Below, one piece after another: positions 36,997 through 45,755 of a stretch of 53,592 nucleotides of DNA. The notes beneath the pieces were generated by a model, which saw only the letters and a list, made by a program, of their open reading frames with translations, was not told where the DNA came from and did not search any database. Both the position numbers and the translations under genes were made by a program. The DNA comes from Nocardioides flavus (ex Wang et al. 2016) (lineage in GTDB: Bacteria; Actinomycetota; Actinomycetes; Propionibacteriales; Nocardioidaceae): contig NZ_BNAD01000018.1 in assembly GCF_014653115.1 (NCBI RefSeq), positions 1 through 53,592 on the forward strand, given 5' to 3'. The stretch's first letter is position 1, and every line of letters starts with the position of its first letter.

Positions 36997-38814
36997 TCAT
37001 TCCTCGGCCTTGTAGGCCTTGATCAGTTCCTCGATGAACGTCAGGTGCGGGTTGGCTGAATCCTCGACCGCCACGATCGTGGTCCCTAGCTGACCGCGAG
37101 AGAGCGCGATGTGGCTCATGATCCGGCTGTTGCGAGTATGCGCTTCCGCGCTGCTGACCCCGTTAGCGAAGTCCAGGATGACGACGCGAGAGGCTTCGAT
37201 GCCACGCGAGGAGTGGATCGTCGCCAGGCGCACATGGCCCTCGGGAACAGCGGCGTCCCGCGCTTCGCCGTCGATTTGGTCATGGACAGGCACACCAAGC
37301 ATTGCCAGCGCGTCACGAGCCCACTTCGCCTCGAATGACTTTCCGTCACCTCGCGCACACAGGATGGCCAGATCCCGGCGCTTGCCTTCCGATGCCAACT
37401 TCTCCAGAATCGAGTTGAAGACCGCCACGTAAGCGTGGAGCTTTGCCTGACGCCAATCACTTCCCTGAGGCAAGGACACCCGGATGACCTCAGGCAACTC
37501 TCCGCCCGGTGTCATTTGGGTGCCCTCAAGATCCAGCATCTCTGACTGGTCCTCAGCTCCCACGCGGATCGGATGCTTGTTCACCCACTCCGGGATTGCG
37601 CCAAGGTCAGGCGACTTCTCGAAAACCGCCTGCGCGACGAGATAACCTGCGGATGAATTTCGGAAGTTGCGGCGCAGGGTCTCGACCACACCGTCGGCGC
37701 GAGCCTGAGCCAGGAACGCTGAGGGCTCACCAGTCTTGTTCGGCGATCCGTACAGTTCTTGGCCGGGGCCGTCGGCAAGGAACCACTCGGCCGTGGGTGC
37801 GGCCAGATGGCTCAGAAATTCGAATGCGTCGTCTGCCATGTCCTGCCCCTCGTCAACGCACACCGTGCAGAAGGTGCCGCCGAAGGTCTCCAAATCATCG
37901 GCGAGCTGCTTCCGCAGTTCATCGACATGCGTGATCACGATTCGGTTGATCACCTCATCGCCTAGATTCTGGCTCGCCATGATGCCGCGCAAGGTAGACG
38001 CGAGAACGCGGTTGAAACAGGTAAAGAGCACCGCGCGTCCAGCGCGGGCGTGAGACACCGCAATCTCTTGGAGGCGGACGGTCTTACCCGTCCCCGGAGC
38101 GCCCCGGAAAATCGTCGGAGGCCTGTTGCCGGGTTGTAGGTACTTCTGGCTGATCGGAGACGGCGCTCCGAGCTGACGCCGCAGGACCCCGCCGCGTTCC
38201 TGATCAGCCTGGCTCGGCGCCGGCAGTGGACCAGGCTTGATCAGGTCTGTGAACCTCGCGATTTGGTCCGCCGTAGGGATGGGGTCCTTTGCGCTCCGTC
38301 CCTTGGCTGGGACCTCGCGGATTGCAAGAAGTCGTCTCCAAAGCTTCGTCGATGATTCGAGATCTTCGGCGAAGATCAGACTTTCGGCGTGGAGCACCAC
38401 CTGTGGATCGTTGAATCGGGCGACAAAGGCCTGCCTCGTAATCCTCGGGAAGGCCGCGGTCATCAGGAAGAACGGTGCTCGCGATCCGGGGAACCGACCG
38501 AGGTAATTCCTGAGATCCATCGTGGCGAGGCCGATCTGGTCCACAGGATGCGGGCCTGACCGGCCTGTGATCACGCAGTGCTTCAGCCCGTAGGTCTCGA
38601 TCAGGTCGAGGCTGATGCCCTTGACTTCGATCGTGAAGATGCCGATGTCCGGCTGTAGCAGGATCGCGTCAAGGTCGCCCACGCCCTGGAGATAGTCGAC
38701 GTTGCCCCACACGTGAGTGCGGGCGTCACCGAGTTCGACCAGGCGCTCCAGGAAGGCTCGCTCGGCGGCGTGGCCCTTTGCTTCTGGAAGGGTCGTGTGT
38801 AGGCGTGCTGGCAT
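36997..38814 (-). CDS. NERD nuclease-domain protein with superfamily 1 helicase
   Basis: This 605-residue protein joins an N-terminal NERD domain to a UvrD/Rep-like helicase. The NERD part has VGDLDAILLQPDIGIFTIEV with Asp49 and the Glu63-x-Lys65 pair typical of restriction-like nucleases. The helicase part has Walker A GAPGTGKT at residues 238-245, Walker B VDEGQD at 320-325, TLRRNFRNS (motif III/IV), and IHSSRGIEASRVVILDF (motif V). Both catalytic sites look intact. Such fusions occur on plasmids and defence islands and probably process DNA. It converges with the DUF488 operon and lies downstream of the coupling protein's 3' end, so it forms cargo and not part of the transfer genes. Confidence 0.85.
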   Translation of the reverse strand: MPARLHTTLPEAKGHAAERAFLERLVELGDARTHVWGNVDYLQGVGDLDAILLQPDIGIFTIEVKGISLDLIETYGLKHCVITGRSGPHPVDQIGLATMDLRNYLGRFPGSRAPFFLMTAAFPRITRQAFVARFNDPQVVLHAESLIFAEDLESSTKLWRRLLAIREVPAKGRSAKDPIPTADQIARFTDLIKPGPLPAPSQADQERGGVLRRQLGAPSPISQKYLQPGNRPPTIFRGAPGTGKTVRLQEIAVSHARAGRAVLFTCFNRVLASTLRGIMASQNLGDEVINRIVITHVDELRKQLADDLETFGGTFCTVCVDEGQDMADDAFEFLSHLAAPTAEWFLADGPGQELYGSPNKTGEPSAFLAQARADGVVETLRRNFRNSSAGYLVAQAVFEKSPDLGAIPEWVNKHPIRVGAEDQSEMLDLEGTQMTPGGELPEVIRVSLPQGSDWRQAKLHAYVAVFNSILEKLASEGKRRDLAILCARGDGKSFEAKWARDALAMLGVPVHDQIDGEARDAAVPEGHVRLATIHSSRGIEASRVVILDFANGVSSAEAHTRNSRIMSHIALSRGQLGTTIVAVEDSANPHLTFIEELIKAYKAEE

Positions 38815-38912
38815 GCTCGAACTCGTTCATCGGAAGACGTTGAGCCGACCCTAGTGAAGCGGACGCAGCCGCGCGCCCCAATCAGTGAAGGCACCTGCCC
38901 GCTGGTCGTTGC

Positions 38913-40676
38913 CTAGCGACGGCGGAGAGCCGCCTCGATCGCGGTCCGGTCGGCCGCAAGAGCCGCGGCGTCGTGGCGATCCGTCCACGGCCGCAGGTCG
39001 GTAACGATCGGCGGTGCGCTTCGGAGCAGGACGAGCGCCGTCCCGAAGGGAAGTGTCCGAATCGCTTCGGGCGGCATGACCGGCACACGGCGCATGGATC
39101 TCTGCAGCGACCGGGAGCCGTAGTCGCCCACAGAGATCGTGTCGGTGCGCTCGTCGCGCTCGCCGATCAGGGACGACAGATCCTGGAGGTCGCGTGCCGC
39201 TGAGGTTCCGCCGAGGACCACTTTCACGATAGACGCGTCCCAGATCGCGCCGGCAGCGTGGTCTCCCCACTTGTCGCGGGCCTGCGACAGGGACTGGAGC
39301 ACCGGCATGGTCGTGATCCCGGTTCCGCCGCCCTCGGCCATGAGTACCGGAAGCGACGGGAGTGGCGAGAGGTTGCCGATCTCGTCGAGCGCCATCAGGA
39401 GGGGCGGGTCGAGCCGCGCCCCAGGTGAAGCGGCGGCGAGGTGCCGAGCTGTTTCGACGAGGTCCTCGATGAACGCCGCGACGAGAGACCACGATGCGCC
39501 GGCGCCCGCGCCGGTTGCGAGCAAGTAGAGCGTGCCATTGCTGGTCAAGAACTCGCTCGGATCGAACTGCTCGCCGGGGCCGGGGGAGACGGCGTCGAGG
39601 ACCCTCGGGTCCGCGAGGCACGACAGCGCTAGCGATACCCCCATCCAGATCGAATCCCGTGTTCGTGGGTCGGAGTGGATCATCGACTCGAGCGAATCGG
39701 CCCATCCCGGGGCGGCGTCCCTGTGGCTGCTCAGGATGGCGACCGCGTCCGCTGCGGCCGACGGGGAGAGTGTCCATGCGAACAGTTCGGCGGGGCTGCG
39801 TCGGTCAAGCGCCGCTGCGTGAAGGAGCGACTGCAGCGCCGTCCGCGTCTTGCCCTCCCAGAAGCCGCCGGACTCAACTCCGCCGGTCGAAAGGCCAGTG
39901 GCCGAGGCGAGTCCTGTTGCTCGGATCATCGCGGTGAGAGGGTCCTCGCACCCGCGCACCGGCGACCAGCGCAGCCCCGCCGGCAGACCGTCGGCCAACC
40001 GTTGCGGGTCGAACACCGCGACCGGTCCGCGAGCGCGGCGGGCGGAGATGGTCGCAGCAATGTTGTCGGGGCGAGTGGCGGTCGTGATGACCGCGCCGGG
40101 GGCGTCGAGGATCGAGTTGATGACCAGGTGCAGGCCCTTCCCCGAACGTGGCGGGCCGAGCAGGAGCACTGAGTCTTCGACGGACGCCCAGACCTCGGTG
40201 CCGCGGGCGCGCCCGAGCAGGTACCCGACATCGGCCGCCGATGGGTGCGGTAGAGACGGACGGAGTGTCCGCCCGCGACTCAGCAACGCTTTGCGCGAGG
40301 CGGTCGCGCGGACGTCGTGGTGGGAAGCAACACCGGCCAGACGGTGCGGGTCCCGCCGGTTGCGGGACTGAAATCGGCTCACTCTGCGCCACGCCACGCA
40401 GGCGGTTCCTACGACCGCGGCGATCAGGAGCGCCATGACCTCCCAGTACGCCCATGCGGAGAGCTCTGGACTGCCGAGCGCCACGCCAGGGGATCCGGGG
40501 TCCGCGAGCACTCGGAGACCGGAACTCCAGCCACGAATCGGCTGGTCGGCGCCTGTAACCCAGGCGGCCAGCGTTCCCGCGAGTCGCAGGATGGCGGCGA
40601 GCAGACCAGTGAAGGCGATCGCGATCAGCCCGAGGTTGACCAAGTCGTTGTCGACCGACTGGCTGTGGGTGTTCAT
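38913..40676 (-). CDS. VirD4/TraG-like type IV coupling protein
   Basis: Coupling proteins are hexameric ATPases that hand plasmid or element DNA to a type IV secretion channel. The 587-residue protein has two N-terminal membrane helices (about residues 13-40 and 78-96), Walker A GPPRSGKG at 174-181, and Walker B LLMALDEIGNLSPLPSLP, the family's signature. The last 90 residues include VVLGGTSAARDLQDLSSLIG. The ATG overlaps the stop of the upstream gene as ATGA. It is the only transfer-machinery gene in the window; no relaxase or channel ATPase is visible. Confidence 0.9.
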   Translation of the reverse strand: MNTHSQSVDNDLVNLGLIAIAFTGLLAAILRLAGTLAAWVTGADQPIRGWSSGLRVLADPGSPGVALGSPELSAWAYWEVMALLIAAVVGTACVAWRRVSRFQSRNRRDPHRLAGVASHHDVRATASRKALLSRGRTLRPSLPHPSAADVGYLLGRARGTEVWASVEDSVLLLGPPRSGKGLHLVINSILDAPGAVITTATRPDNIAATISARRARGPVAVFDPQRLADGLPAGLRWSPVRGCEDPLTAMIRATGLASATGLSTGGVESGGFWEGKTRTALQSLLHAAALDRRSPAELFAWTLSPSAAADAVAILSSHRDAAPGWADSLESMIHSDPRTRDSIWMGVSLALSCLADPRVLDAVSPGPGEQFDPSEFLTSNGTLYLLATGAGAGASWSLVAAFIEDLVETARHLAAASPGARLDPPLLMALDEIGNLSPLPSLPVLMAEGGGTGITTMPVLQSLSQARDKWGDHAAGAIWDASIVKVVLGGTSAARDLQDLSSLIGERDERTDTISVGDYGSRSLQRSMRRVPVMPPEAIRTLPFGTALVLLRSAPPIVTDLRPWTDRHDAAALAADRTAIEAALRRR

Positions 40677-41161
40677 TCGCCGAGCACCCTGATCGCGCCG
40701 GATGTACGACCAACCAGAACGACAACGCCTCGGTGGGCTGCCAGGAGCGCCGGCGGAATTCGAGGGGCATCGCCCGCGTCGCCGCGCTGCCGGGCGACAA
40801 CGACGGCGACAGAGACCTCCTCGTCCGGCAGAAACGGCTGCTCACTCTGCTTTCGGGCCGTGCGCTTCGGCGGCGCCGTGCGCTCTTGTGGCCTGGTTGG
40901 CGTGACGATGTCGGTGAAGGCGGAGCCGTCTGTTTCGTGAACTTCGACGCGCAACGGGGTTCCGAGGTCGTTCGCGATTGACTCGAGTGTCGATTTGAGG
41001 TCGTTGCGGTGGAGGGCGCCGTCGGGGGAGTAGGGCTCCCGGTCGAGGCGGACATCTAGATGGCCTCGGTCGTCAACGGCGACCTCAATGAGCGGCATGA
41101 CGACGGGCACGCGCAGGGTCGCGTTCTCGTCGCGCCGGTATGGCGTTGTGCTGTTCAACAT
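40673..41161 (-). CDS. Hypothetical protein upstream of the coupling protein
   Basis: This 162-residue protein has a beta-rich first half (VVMPLIEVAVDDRGHLDVRL), a basic proline-rich linker (RPQERTAPPKRTARKQ) and a short valine-rich end (HRGVVVLVGRTSGAIRVLGE). I do not recognise a family. It overlaps the coupling protein start by four bases and sits three bases from the ArdC-like gene, so the three are one operon. It may be a small accessory of transfer, by position only. Confidence 0.7.
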   Translation of the reverse strand: MLNSTTPYRRDENATLRVPVVMPLIEVAVDDRGHLDVRLDREPYSPDGALHRNDLKSTLESIANDLGTPLRVEVHETDGSAFTDIVTPTRPQERTAPPKRTARKQSEQPFLPDEEVSVAVVVARQRGDAGDAPRIPPALLAAHRGVVVLVGRTSGAIRVLGE

Positions 41162-41163
41162 CG

Positions 41164-42225
41164 CTAGATCCCCAGTGCTTCGCTCGTCTGGCGCCGAGCG
41201 GCTGGCGCGTCAACTGCAGGGGTTCCTCGCTGGGCGCCGATGGAATCTCTGTCGAGGCCCGGTGGCGTACCGTCGACGACCTTGGCCGTCGGGAGGTTGT
41301 CGAGGATCTTCAGCGATGCGGCCCGCACCCTGTCCGCGGTGGCTTGAACGACCTCGACCGGAGGCTTGCCCGGGACATCGCTGGCCCAGGTCGACACGTA
41401 AGGGACCGTGTAGCTAGACGTGTCGAGTCCGTGCGCAGCGCCGACCATGAGAGCGACCGACTCGGCTTCCACCTCCGCCACGCCCCGGTGCATGACTGCA
41501 TCGATGTTGTCGGGTCCGTGGAGCAACACGTGGCCGAGTTCGTGGGCCAGCGTCTTCACCTGGGCGGCGTCGTCCATGTCCATCCGGACCGACACCTCAT
41601 GGGTCAGGTAGTCGGTGAGGCCGTTCGCGCCGCCGATCGACCGGGAGCTCGACACCAGTCGGAGCTCGAAGCCGGCGGCAACGATCTGGTCGGCGAGACC
41701 GTCCCAGAGGCCGTCGGGTGCCTGGCCCCGTAGGAGCGCGGGCCGCGGAGGCTCGGGGATCGGATCTCCCTCGGTTTGGGAGATGTCCCAGACGTGCGCG
41801 GGCTTGAGCCCGATCAGCCGAGATCGAACGGATTCGCCCCACTTTGGCTTCTCGCCCCGCGCGAGCCGCCGCCACGACTCCGGGTTCTCCGGGCTGGCGG
41901 AAGCGAAGCGAGCCGTGACTGGCGCCAAGATCGCGTATCCGCCCTGGCCCTTCATGACATGGCGGTTGAGGCTGAGCCACTGCTTGAAGCCGGCGACGTA
42001 CGTGGGGACCGGGCTGGGCACTCTGCCCTCTTGGTACGCCGCGTTGTGCTGGCTGTAGATCAGGAGAGTGTTGTTGAATGACCGGGACCGGAATCGCGCC
42101 GCGAACTCCAGTGCGCCGCGCCAGTCATCGCCCGTCACCAGGGCAGTGACCGAGTCCGTGAGCTTCTGGTGGAGTGCGTCGAGCTTTGCTTCGCGCGCCT
42201 CGACGTCTCGTGTCTGCGTCCGCAT
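41164..42225 (-). CDS. ArdC-like antirestriction protein with zinc-peptidase motif
   Basis: ArdC proteins of conjugative plasmids bind single-stranded DNA and shield incoming DNA from restriction. The 353-residue protein has an ArdC-type N-terminal domain (WRGALEFAARFRSRSFNNTL, near residue 35, and YVAGFKQWLSLNRHVMKGQG, near 76). It is followed by an ImmA/IrrE-type zinc metallopeptidase domain with HELGH at 228-232 and a downstream VAEVEAESVALMVG that supplies the third ligand. The tail after residue 300 is probably disordered. It heads the operon that includes the coupling protein. Protease activity is possible because all ligands are present, but untested. Confidence 0.85.
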   Translation of the reverse strand: MRTQTRDVEAREAKLDALHQKLTDSVTALVTGDDWRGALEFAARFRSRSFNNTLLIYSQHNAAYQEGRVPSPVPTYVAGFKQWLSLNRHVMKGQGGYAILAPVTARFASASPENPESWRRLARGEKPKWGESVRSRLIGLKPAHVWDISQTEGDPIPEPPRPALLRGQAPDGLWDGLADQIVAAGFELRLVSSSRSIGGANGLTDYLTHEVSVRMDMDDAAQVKTLAHELGHVLLHGPDNIDAVMHRGVAEVEAESVALMVGAAHGLDTSSYTVPYVSTWASDVPGKPPVEVVQATADRVRAASLKILDNLPTAKVVDGTPPGLDRDSIGAQRGTPAVDAPAARRQTSEALGI

Positions 42226-42446
42226 TACTGGCCTCCGTCCGTCGTTGCCTCACCAGCGAGGTGTCCGGGCGGAGCCGTAATCTCTAGGAACTCAGGTTCG
42301 GTCGGACGTCCATGCGCTCCGATCTGCGTTTGTGCAGGTGGCGTCGGTTGAGTTCCCGGAAGGGCTTGAACTGAGTGGCCGTCGCCGTGGCTGACGGTTT
42401 TACTGTAGTATCGACGCATGATCGCCTCGCTTGAAGATGGTGACTG

Positions 42447-43532
42447 ATGGGTTTGGTGGCGTTGCCGGGCGGCAGCGCTGTTGATCCGGCACTTATAGGT
42501 GCGCAGGCGGTCCAGGACTTCGAGCAGGAGCTGGTGGACCAGTACGCGTTGGCGATGTCGGCGGCAGGTCTGACTGACCGCCACATCGGCGGGACTCGGG
42601 CGATCGTCATCGAGTTCGCTCGCTCGCTGTCGACTCCGCTGTGGGAGGCCACCTGTGCGGACGCGGACGCGTTCTTGGCCCAGCAGCGGCGGATGGGGCT
42701 CAGCGTGTCGACCCGGGCGGGCAAGGCCGGCGCGCTGGCGGGCTTCTACGAGTTCGTGATCGCCCGCTACGAGGGCGCGATCCGCCGCACGACCGGTGTC
42801 TTGGTCGAGCAGCCGATCGATGAGTTCAATCGCCAGTCCGGGGCATCGCTGGGCAAGGTCCGGGTTCCGCCGTCGGATGAGGAGATCGACTCGCTGTTCA
42901 CCGCCTGGCGTGGGTCGGTCCCGCAGGCACGCAAGTACCTTCCCGCGGCCCGCGACTACTTCGCCGCCTCGCTGTGGCGCCGACTCGGGCTGCGTATCAA
43001 CGAGACCGTCATGCTCGACATCCGCGACTGGCGCCCCGATCTGGGTGAGTTCGGCAAGCTCCACGTCCGCCACGGCAAGGGCTCGGGCGGCCGCGGACCG
43101 AAGCCGCGGCTGGTGCCCGGAATCAACGGCGCGAACCAGTTGATCGACTGGTGGCTGGCCGAGGTCCGTCCGCAGTACGGCGAGGATTGGGGCGACATGG
43201 ACGCCCCGCTGCTGCCGTCTGAGCGGTTCGACCGCGATCTCGACCGGTGCGGACGTGTCGGCGCGAACGCGCTGCGCCGCGCCCTCGGAATCCAGGTCGA
43301 CCGGTGGCTTCCCGCCTGGTCGGGACGGATGACGCCACACGTGCTCCGGCACTACTGCGCATCGTCGCTGTACGCGGCCGGCATGGACATCAAGGCGCTC
43401 CAAGAGCTCCTTGGACACCAGTGGCTTGCAACGACTTCGGGCTACCTTCACGTCCGCAGCGACCACATCGAACGCGCGTGGAACAGCGCGAGCGACCGCA
43501 TTGAAGCCCGCCTGGGCCTTCGCAACGACTGA
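42447..43532 (+). CDS. Tyrosine recombinase of a three-gene transposon
   Basis: This 361-residue recombinase has an intact active site: Arg183 (LGLRINETVML), Lys211 region (HGKGSGGRGPKPR), His298 and Arg301 (TPHVLRHYCASSLY), His324 (LLGHQWLATTS) and Tyr333. It differs from the two tRNA-targeting integrases in its N-terminus and lacks their arm-binding domain. With the two genes downstream it forms a unit reminiscent of Tn554-type transposons, which use two tyrosine recombinases and a small third protein. A 31-base gap separates it from the next gene. The ATG at 42447 has no strong ribosome-binding site. Confidence 0.9.
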   Translation: MGLVALPGGSAVDPALIGAQAVQDFEQELVDQYALAMSAAGLTDRHIGGTRAIVIEFARSLSTPLWEATCADADAFLAQQRRMGLSVSTRAGKAGALAGFYEFVIARYEGAIRRTTGVLVEQPIDEFNRQSGASLGKVRVPPSDEEIDSLFTAWRGSVPQARKYLPAARDYFAASLWRRLGLRINETVMLDIRDWRPDLGEFGKLHVRHGKGSGGRGPKPRLVPGINGANQLIDWWLAEVRPQYGEDWGDMDAPLLPSERFDRDLDRCGRVGANALRRALGIQVDRWLPAWSGRMTPHVLRHYCASSLYAAGMDIKALQELLGHQWLATTSGYLHVRSDHIERAWNSASDRIEARLGLRND

Positions 43533-43563
43533 CCCGACCGACGAACCGAAGGAGAGGATCCAG

Positions 43564-43923
43564 ATGCAGTGGAGCCTGCGGCTGCGGGCCGCGGAACGAG
43601 GGATCTGGAAGTCCGCGCAGCTGCGCAGGATGCTGGCAGAGGCCGGGCTCGAGATCTCCGCCGGCAAGATGTCGTCGTGGTGGGCCGGGACCCCGCCGAC
43701 GATGCGCCTCGAAGAACTCGACGTGCTGTGCGCCGTGCTCGACTGCACCCCGAACGACCTGATGACACCCGAACCGGACAAGGTCGCCGCGCGCCGTCCC
43801 CGCAACACCGACGCCGCCAACGGCAACGGCGGAAACGGGAATGGCGATCCGAACGGCAACGGCGGCACGACACCGTCGGTCACGCCGCGGCTCGGCAAGC
43901 CCCGCTCGACCCCGCCGATGTAG
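43564..43923 (+). CDS. Helix-turn-helix protein of the transposon
   Basis: This 119-residue Xre/Cro-type DNA-binding protein has ERGIWKSAQLRRMLAEAGLE, then ISAGKMSSWWAGTPPTMRLE and LDVLCAVLDCTPNDLM as its helices, which is the usual plan for transposon-linked Xre proteins. After residue 75 comes a low-complexity Asn/Gly tail (NGNGGNGNGDPNGNGG). The ATG at 43564 follows AAGGAGAGG, a strong ribosome-binding site. It may regulate or assist the recombinases on each side. Confidence 0.85.
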   Translation: MQWSLRLRAAERGIWKSAQLRRMLAEAGLEISAGKMSSWWAGTPPTMRLEELDVLCAVLDCTPNDLMTPEPDKVAARRPRNTDAANGNGGNGNGDPNGNGGTTPSVTPRLGKPRSTPPM

Positions 43924-43961
43924 CCCGCGCCCGCATCGACCACGGAGACGACGAGCACCGC

Positions 43962-45755
43962 ATGCCCGCGCCCGGACCCAACGCGGCGTTGCGGCTGCCG
44001 CCCAAATGCAACGCCTGTCAGAGCAACCGCGTCGCGTGGACCAGCCCGAGGGTCGACTTCTGCTACCAGTGCCTGCCCGGCGGCCCGTTCCCGCCGCCGC
44101 CCTGCGGCCGTTGCAGGGCAAGCACCGACTACTTCAGTCAGGGACTGTGCAGCCGGTGCCATCCCCGCAGCCCCGAGCACATCGGGTCCTGCAAGGGCTG
44201 CCTGGCCTGGGGCGTCTACCCCCGCCATAACTGGACCTGCTGGTCGTGCCGCTGGTGGCAGAGCCACTACCCCAAGGGCACCTGCGCCTACTGCGGCCGT
44301 GCCAGCCACGTCAGCGACCGAGGAGCCTGTCGTCTGTGCCTCGAGAACGCCAGACTCGAGCAGGGGCCCGCCCGTGCCCCCGATCTGGTCGGCGCGAACA
44401 ACGACAGCCAGCAGCTGTTCTTCGCCAACATGGTCTTCAAGCGGCGCGTGACACCGCTGCCCGACTACGTCCGCTGGGACGGCCAGTGGTCGCAGAAGAA
44501 CAAGAATCAGCTGCCCTACAAGCCAGACACCCGGTTCGACGAGCACGCGCTTGAACAGCTGGTCCTGTTCGACATGGACCCCGATCCCGAAGTGCTGCGC
44601 CAACGCCTCTTGGTCGAGGACAGCGAACTGACCCGGTACTGCGCGTCCATCGTCGCCGACCACGCCCGCCGCTACGGCTGGAGCGTCAGGCAGCGCAATG
44701 CCGTGATCCAGTCCCTGCGCCTGCTGCAGATCCTGCGGCCCACGCCCACCGCGAAGGTCCGCGCCAGTGACGTCGTGGCGTTGCGCCGCTACGACGGCAC
44801 CATCACCTCCACCCTCGACGTCCTCGCCGAAGCCGGACTCCTGATCGAGGACGTCCCAACCCGGGTCGAGCGGTACTTCAACGCCAAGTTCATCGAGTCC
44901 GGAGCCCTCCCGGACACCATGCGCGAGCACCTCAAGCTGTGGCTTCAAATCATGCTCGGCGGATCCCGACAAGCACCCCGCCAGCTGCCCCGCGAACCCG
45001 AGACCGTCGAGATCCACATCCAAGGGCTCGCGCCCGTAGTGCAGACCTGGGTCGAAGCCGGGCGCCAGTCGTTCGCCGAGATCAGCAAGGACGACATCCT
45101 GGCCGCCCTCGCCTGCCTGCCCGCCGGCACCAGCCACCGCCACTTCGCCGAGAACGGCCTGACGTCGCTGTTCAAGATCCTCAAGGGCCGCCGACTCGTC
45201 TTCACCAACCCCATGAAGGGCATCGACCTCACCCGCATCGCCACGAACCTTCCGCTGTCGCTCGACGTCGCAGTGATCCGGGGGGAACTGGACTCGCCGA
45301 ACCCGGCCGTCGCACTCGCCGTCGCTCTGGTGGCCTTCCACGGACTGACCGGCAAGCAGGTCCGCGAGCTGCAGCTGACCGACATCATCGACGGCCGACT
45401 TCACCTCGACGGCCGAGACATCCCGCTCGCCGCACCCGTCAGGACCCGGCTCAGCGCCTGGCTCGACCACCGCAACCGAACCTGGCCGGCCACCGCGAAC
45501 CCGCACCTGCTCATCAACCGACGAACCGCGCCGCGCCTCGTCCCCGGTGGCCCGTCCTTTCCCTGGAAGGAAAGCCGCATCCGCCCGAGCGCCCTGCGCG
45601 AAGACCGCATCCTGCACGAGATCCACGCCACCGGCGGCGACGTACGCCGCATCTACGACCTCTTCGGACTCAGCGTCGAAGGCGCCACCCGCTACCTCAA
45701 GACCGTCGAGCACCCCGACCTGAGGAACGAGGACCACCCCGGCAACCGGCCATGA
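43962..45755 (+). CDS. Zinc-ribbon protein with degenerate tyrosine-recombinase domain
   Basis: This 597-residue protein starts with eight CxxC motifs at residues 16-19, 34-37, 48-51, 63-66, 77-80, 93-96, 108-111 and 123-126, enough for four zinc ribbons. The C-terminal third follows the tyrosine-recombinase plan (VAFHGLTGKQVRELQLTDII, RPSALREDRILHEIHATGG, DLFGLSVEGATRYLKTV). It has lost key residues: the first Arg is Thr, the first His of the HxxR box is missing, and the GH histidine is Leu, although the last Tyr is kept. It is therefore probably a DNA-binding partner of the active recombinase. The ATG at 43962 follows GGAGACGACG. The opposite strand is also open over most of this gene, a GC-bias effect. 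Confidence 0.8.
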   Translation: MPAPGPNAALRLPPKCNACQSNRVAWTSPRVDFCYQCLPGGPFPPPPCGRCRASTDYFSQGLCSRCHPRSPEHIGSCKGCLAWGVYPRHNWTCWSCRWWQSHYPKGTCAYCGRASHVSDRGACRLCLENARLEQGPARAPDLVGANNDSQQLFFANMVFKRRVTPLPDYVRWDGQWSQKNKNQLPYKPDTRFDEHALEQLVLFDMDPDPEVLRQRLLVEDSELTRYCASIVADHARRYGWSVRQRNAVIQSLRLLQILRPTPTAKVRASDVVALRRYDGTITSTLDVLAEAGLLIEDVPTRVERYFNAKFIESGALPDTMREHLKLWLQIMLGGSRQAPRQLPREPETVEIHIQGLAPVVQTWVEAGRQSFAEISKDDILAALACLPAGTSHRHFAENGLTSLFKILKGRRLVFTNPMKGIDLTRIATNLPLSLDVAVIRGELDSPNPAVALAVALVAFHGLTGKQVRELQLTDIIDGRLHLDGRDIPLAAPVRTRLSAWLDHRNRTWPATANPHLLINRRTAPRLVPGGPSFPWKESRIRPSALREDRILHEIHATGGDVRRIYDLFGLSVEGATRYLKTVEHPDLRNEDHPGNRP

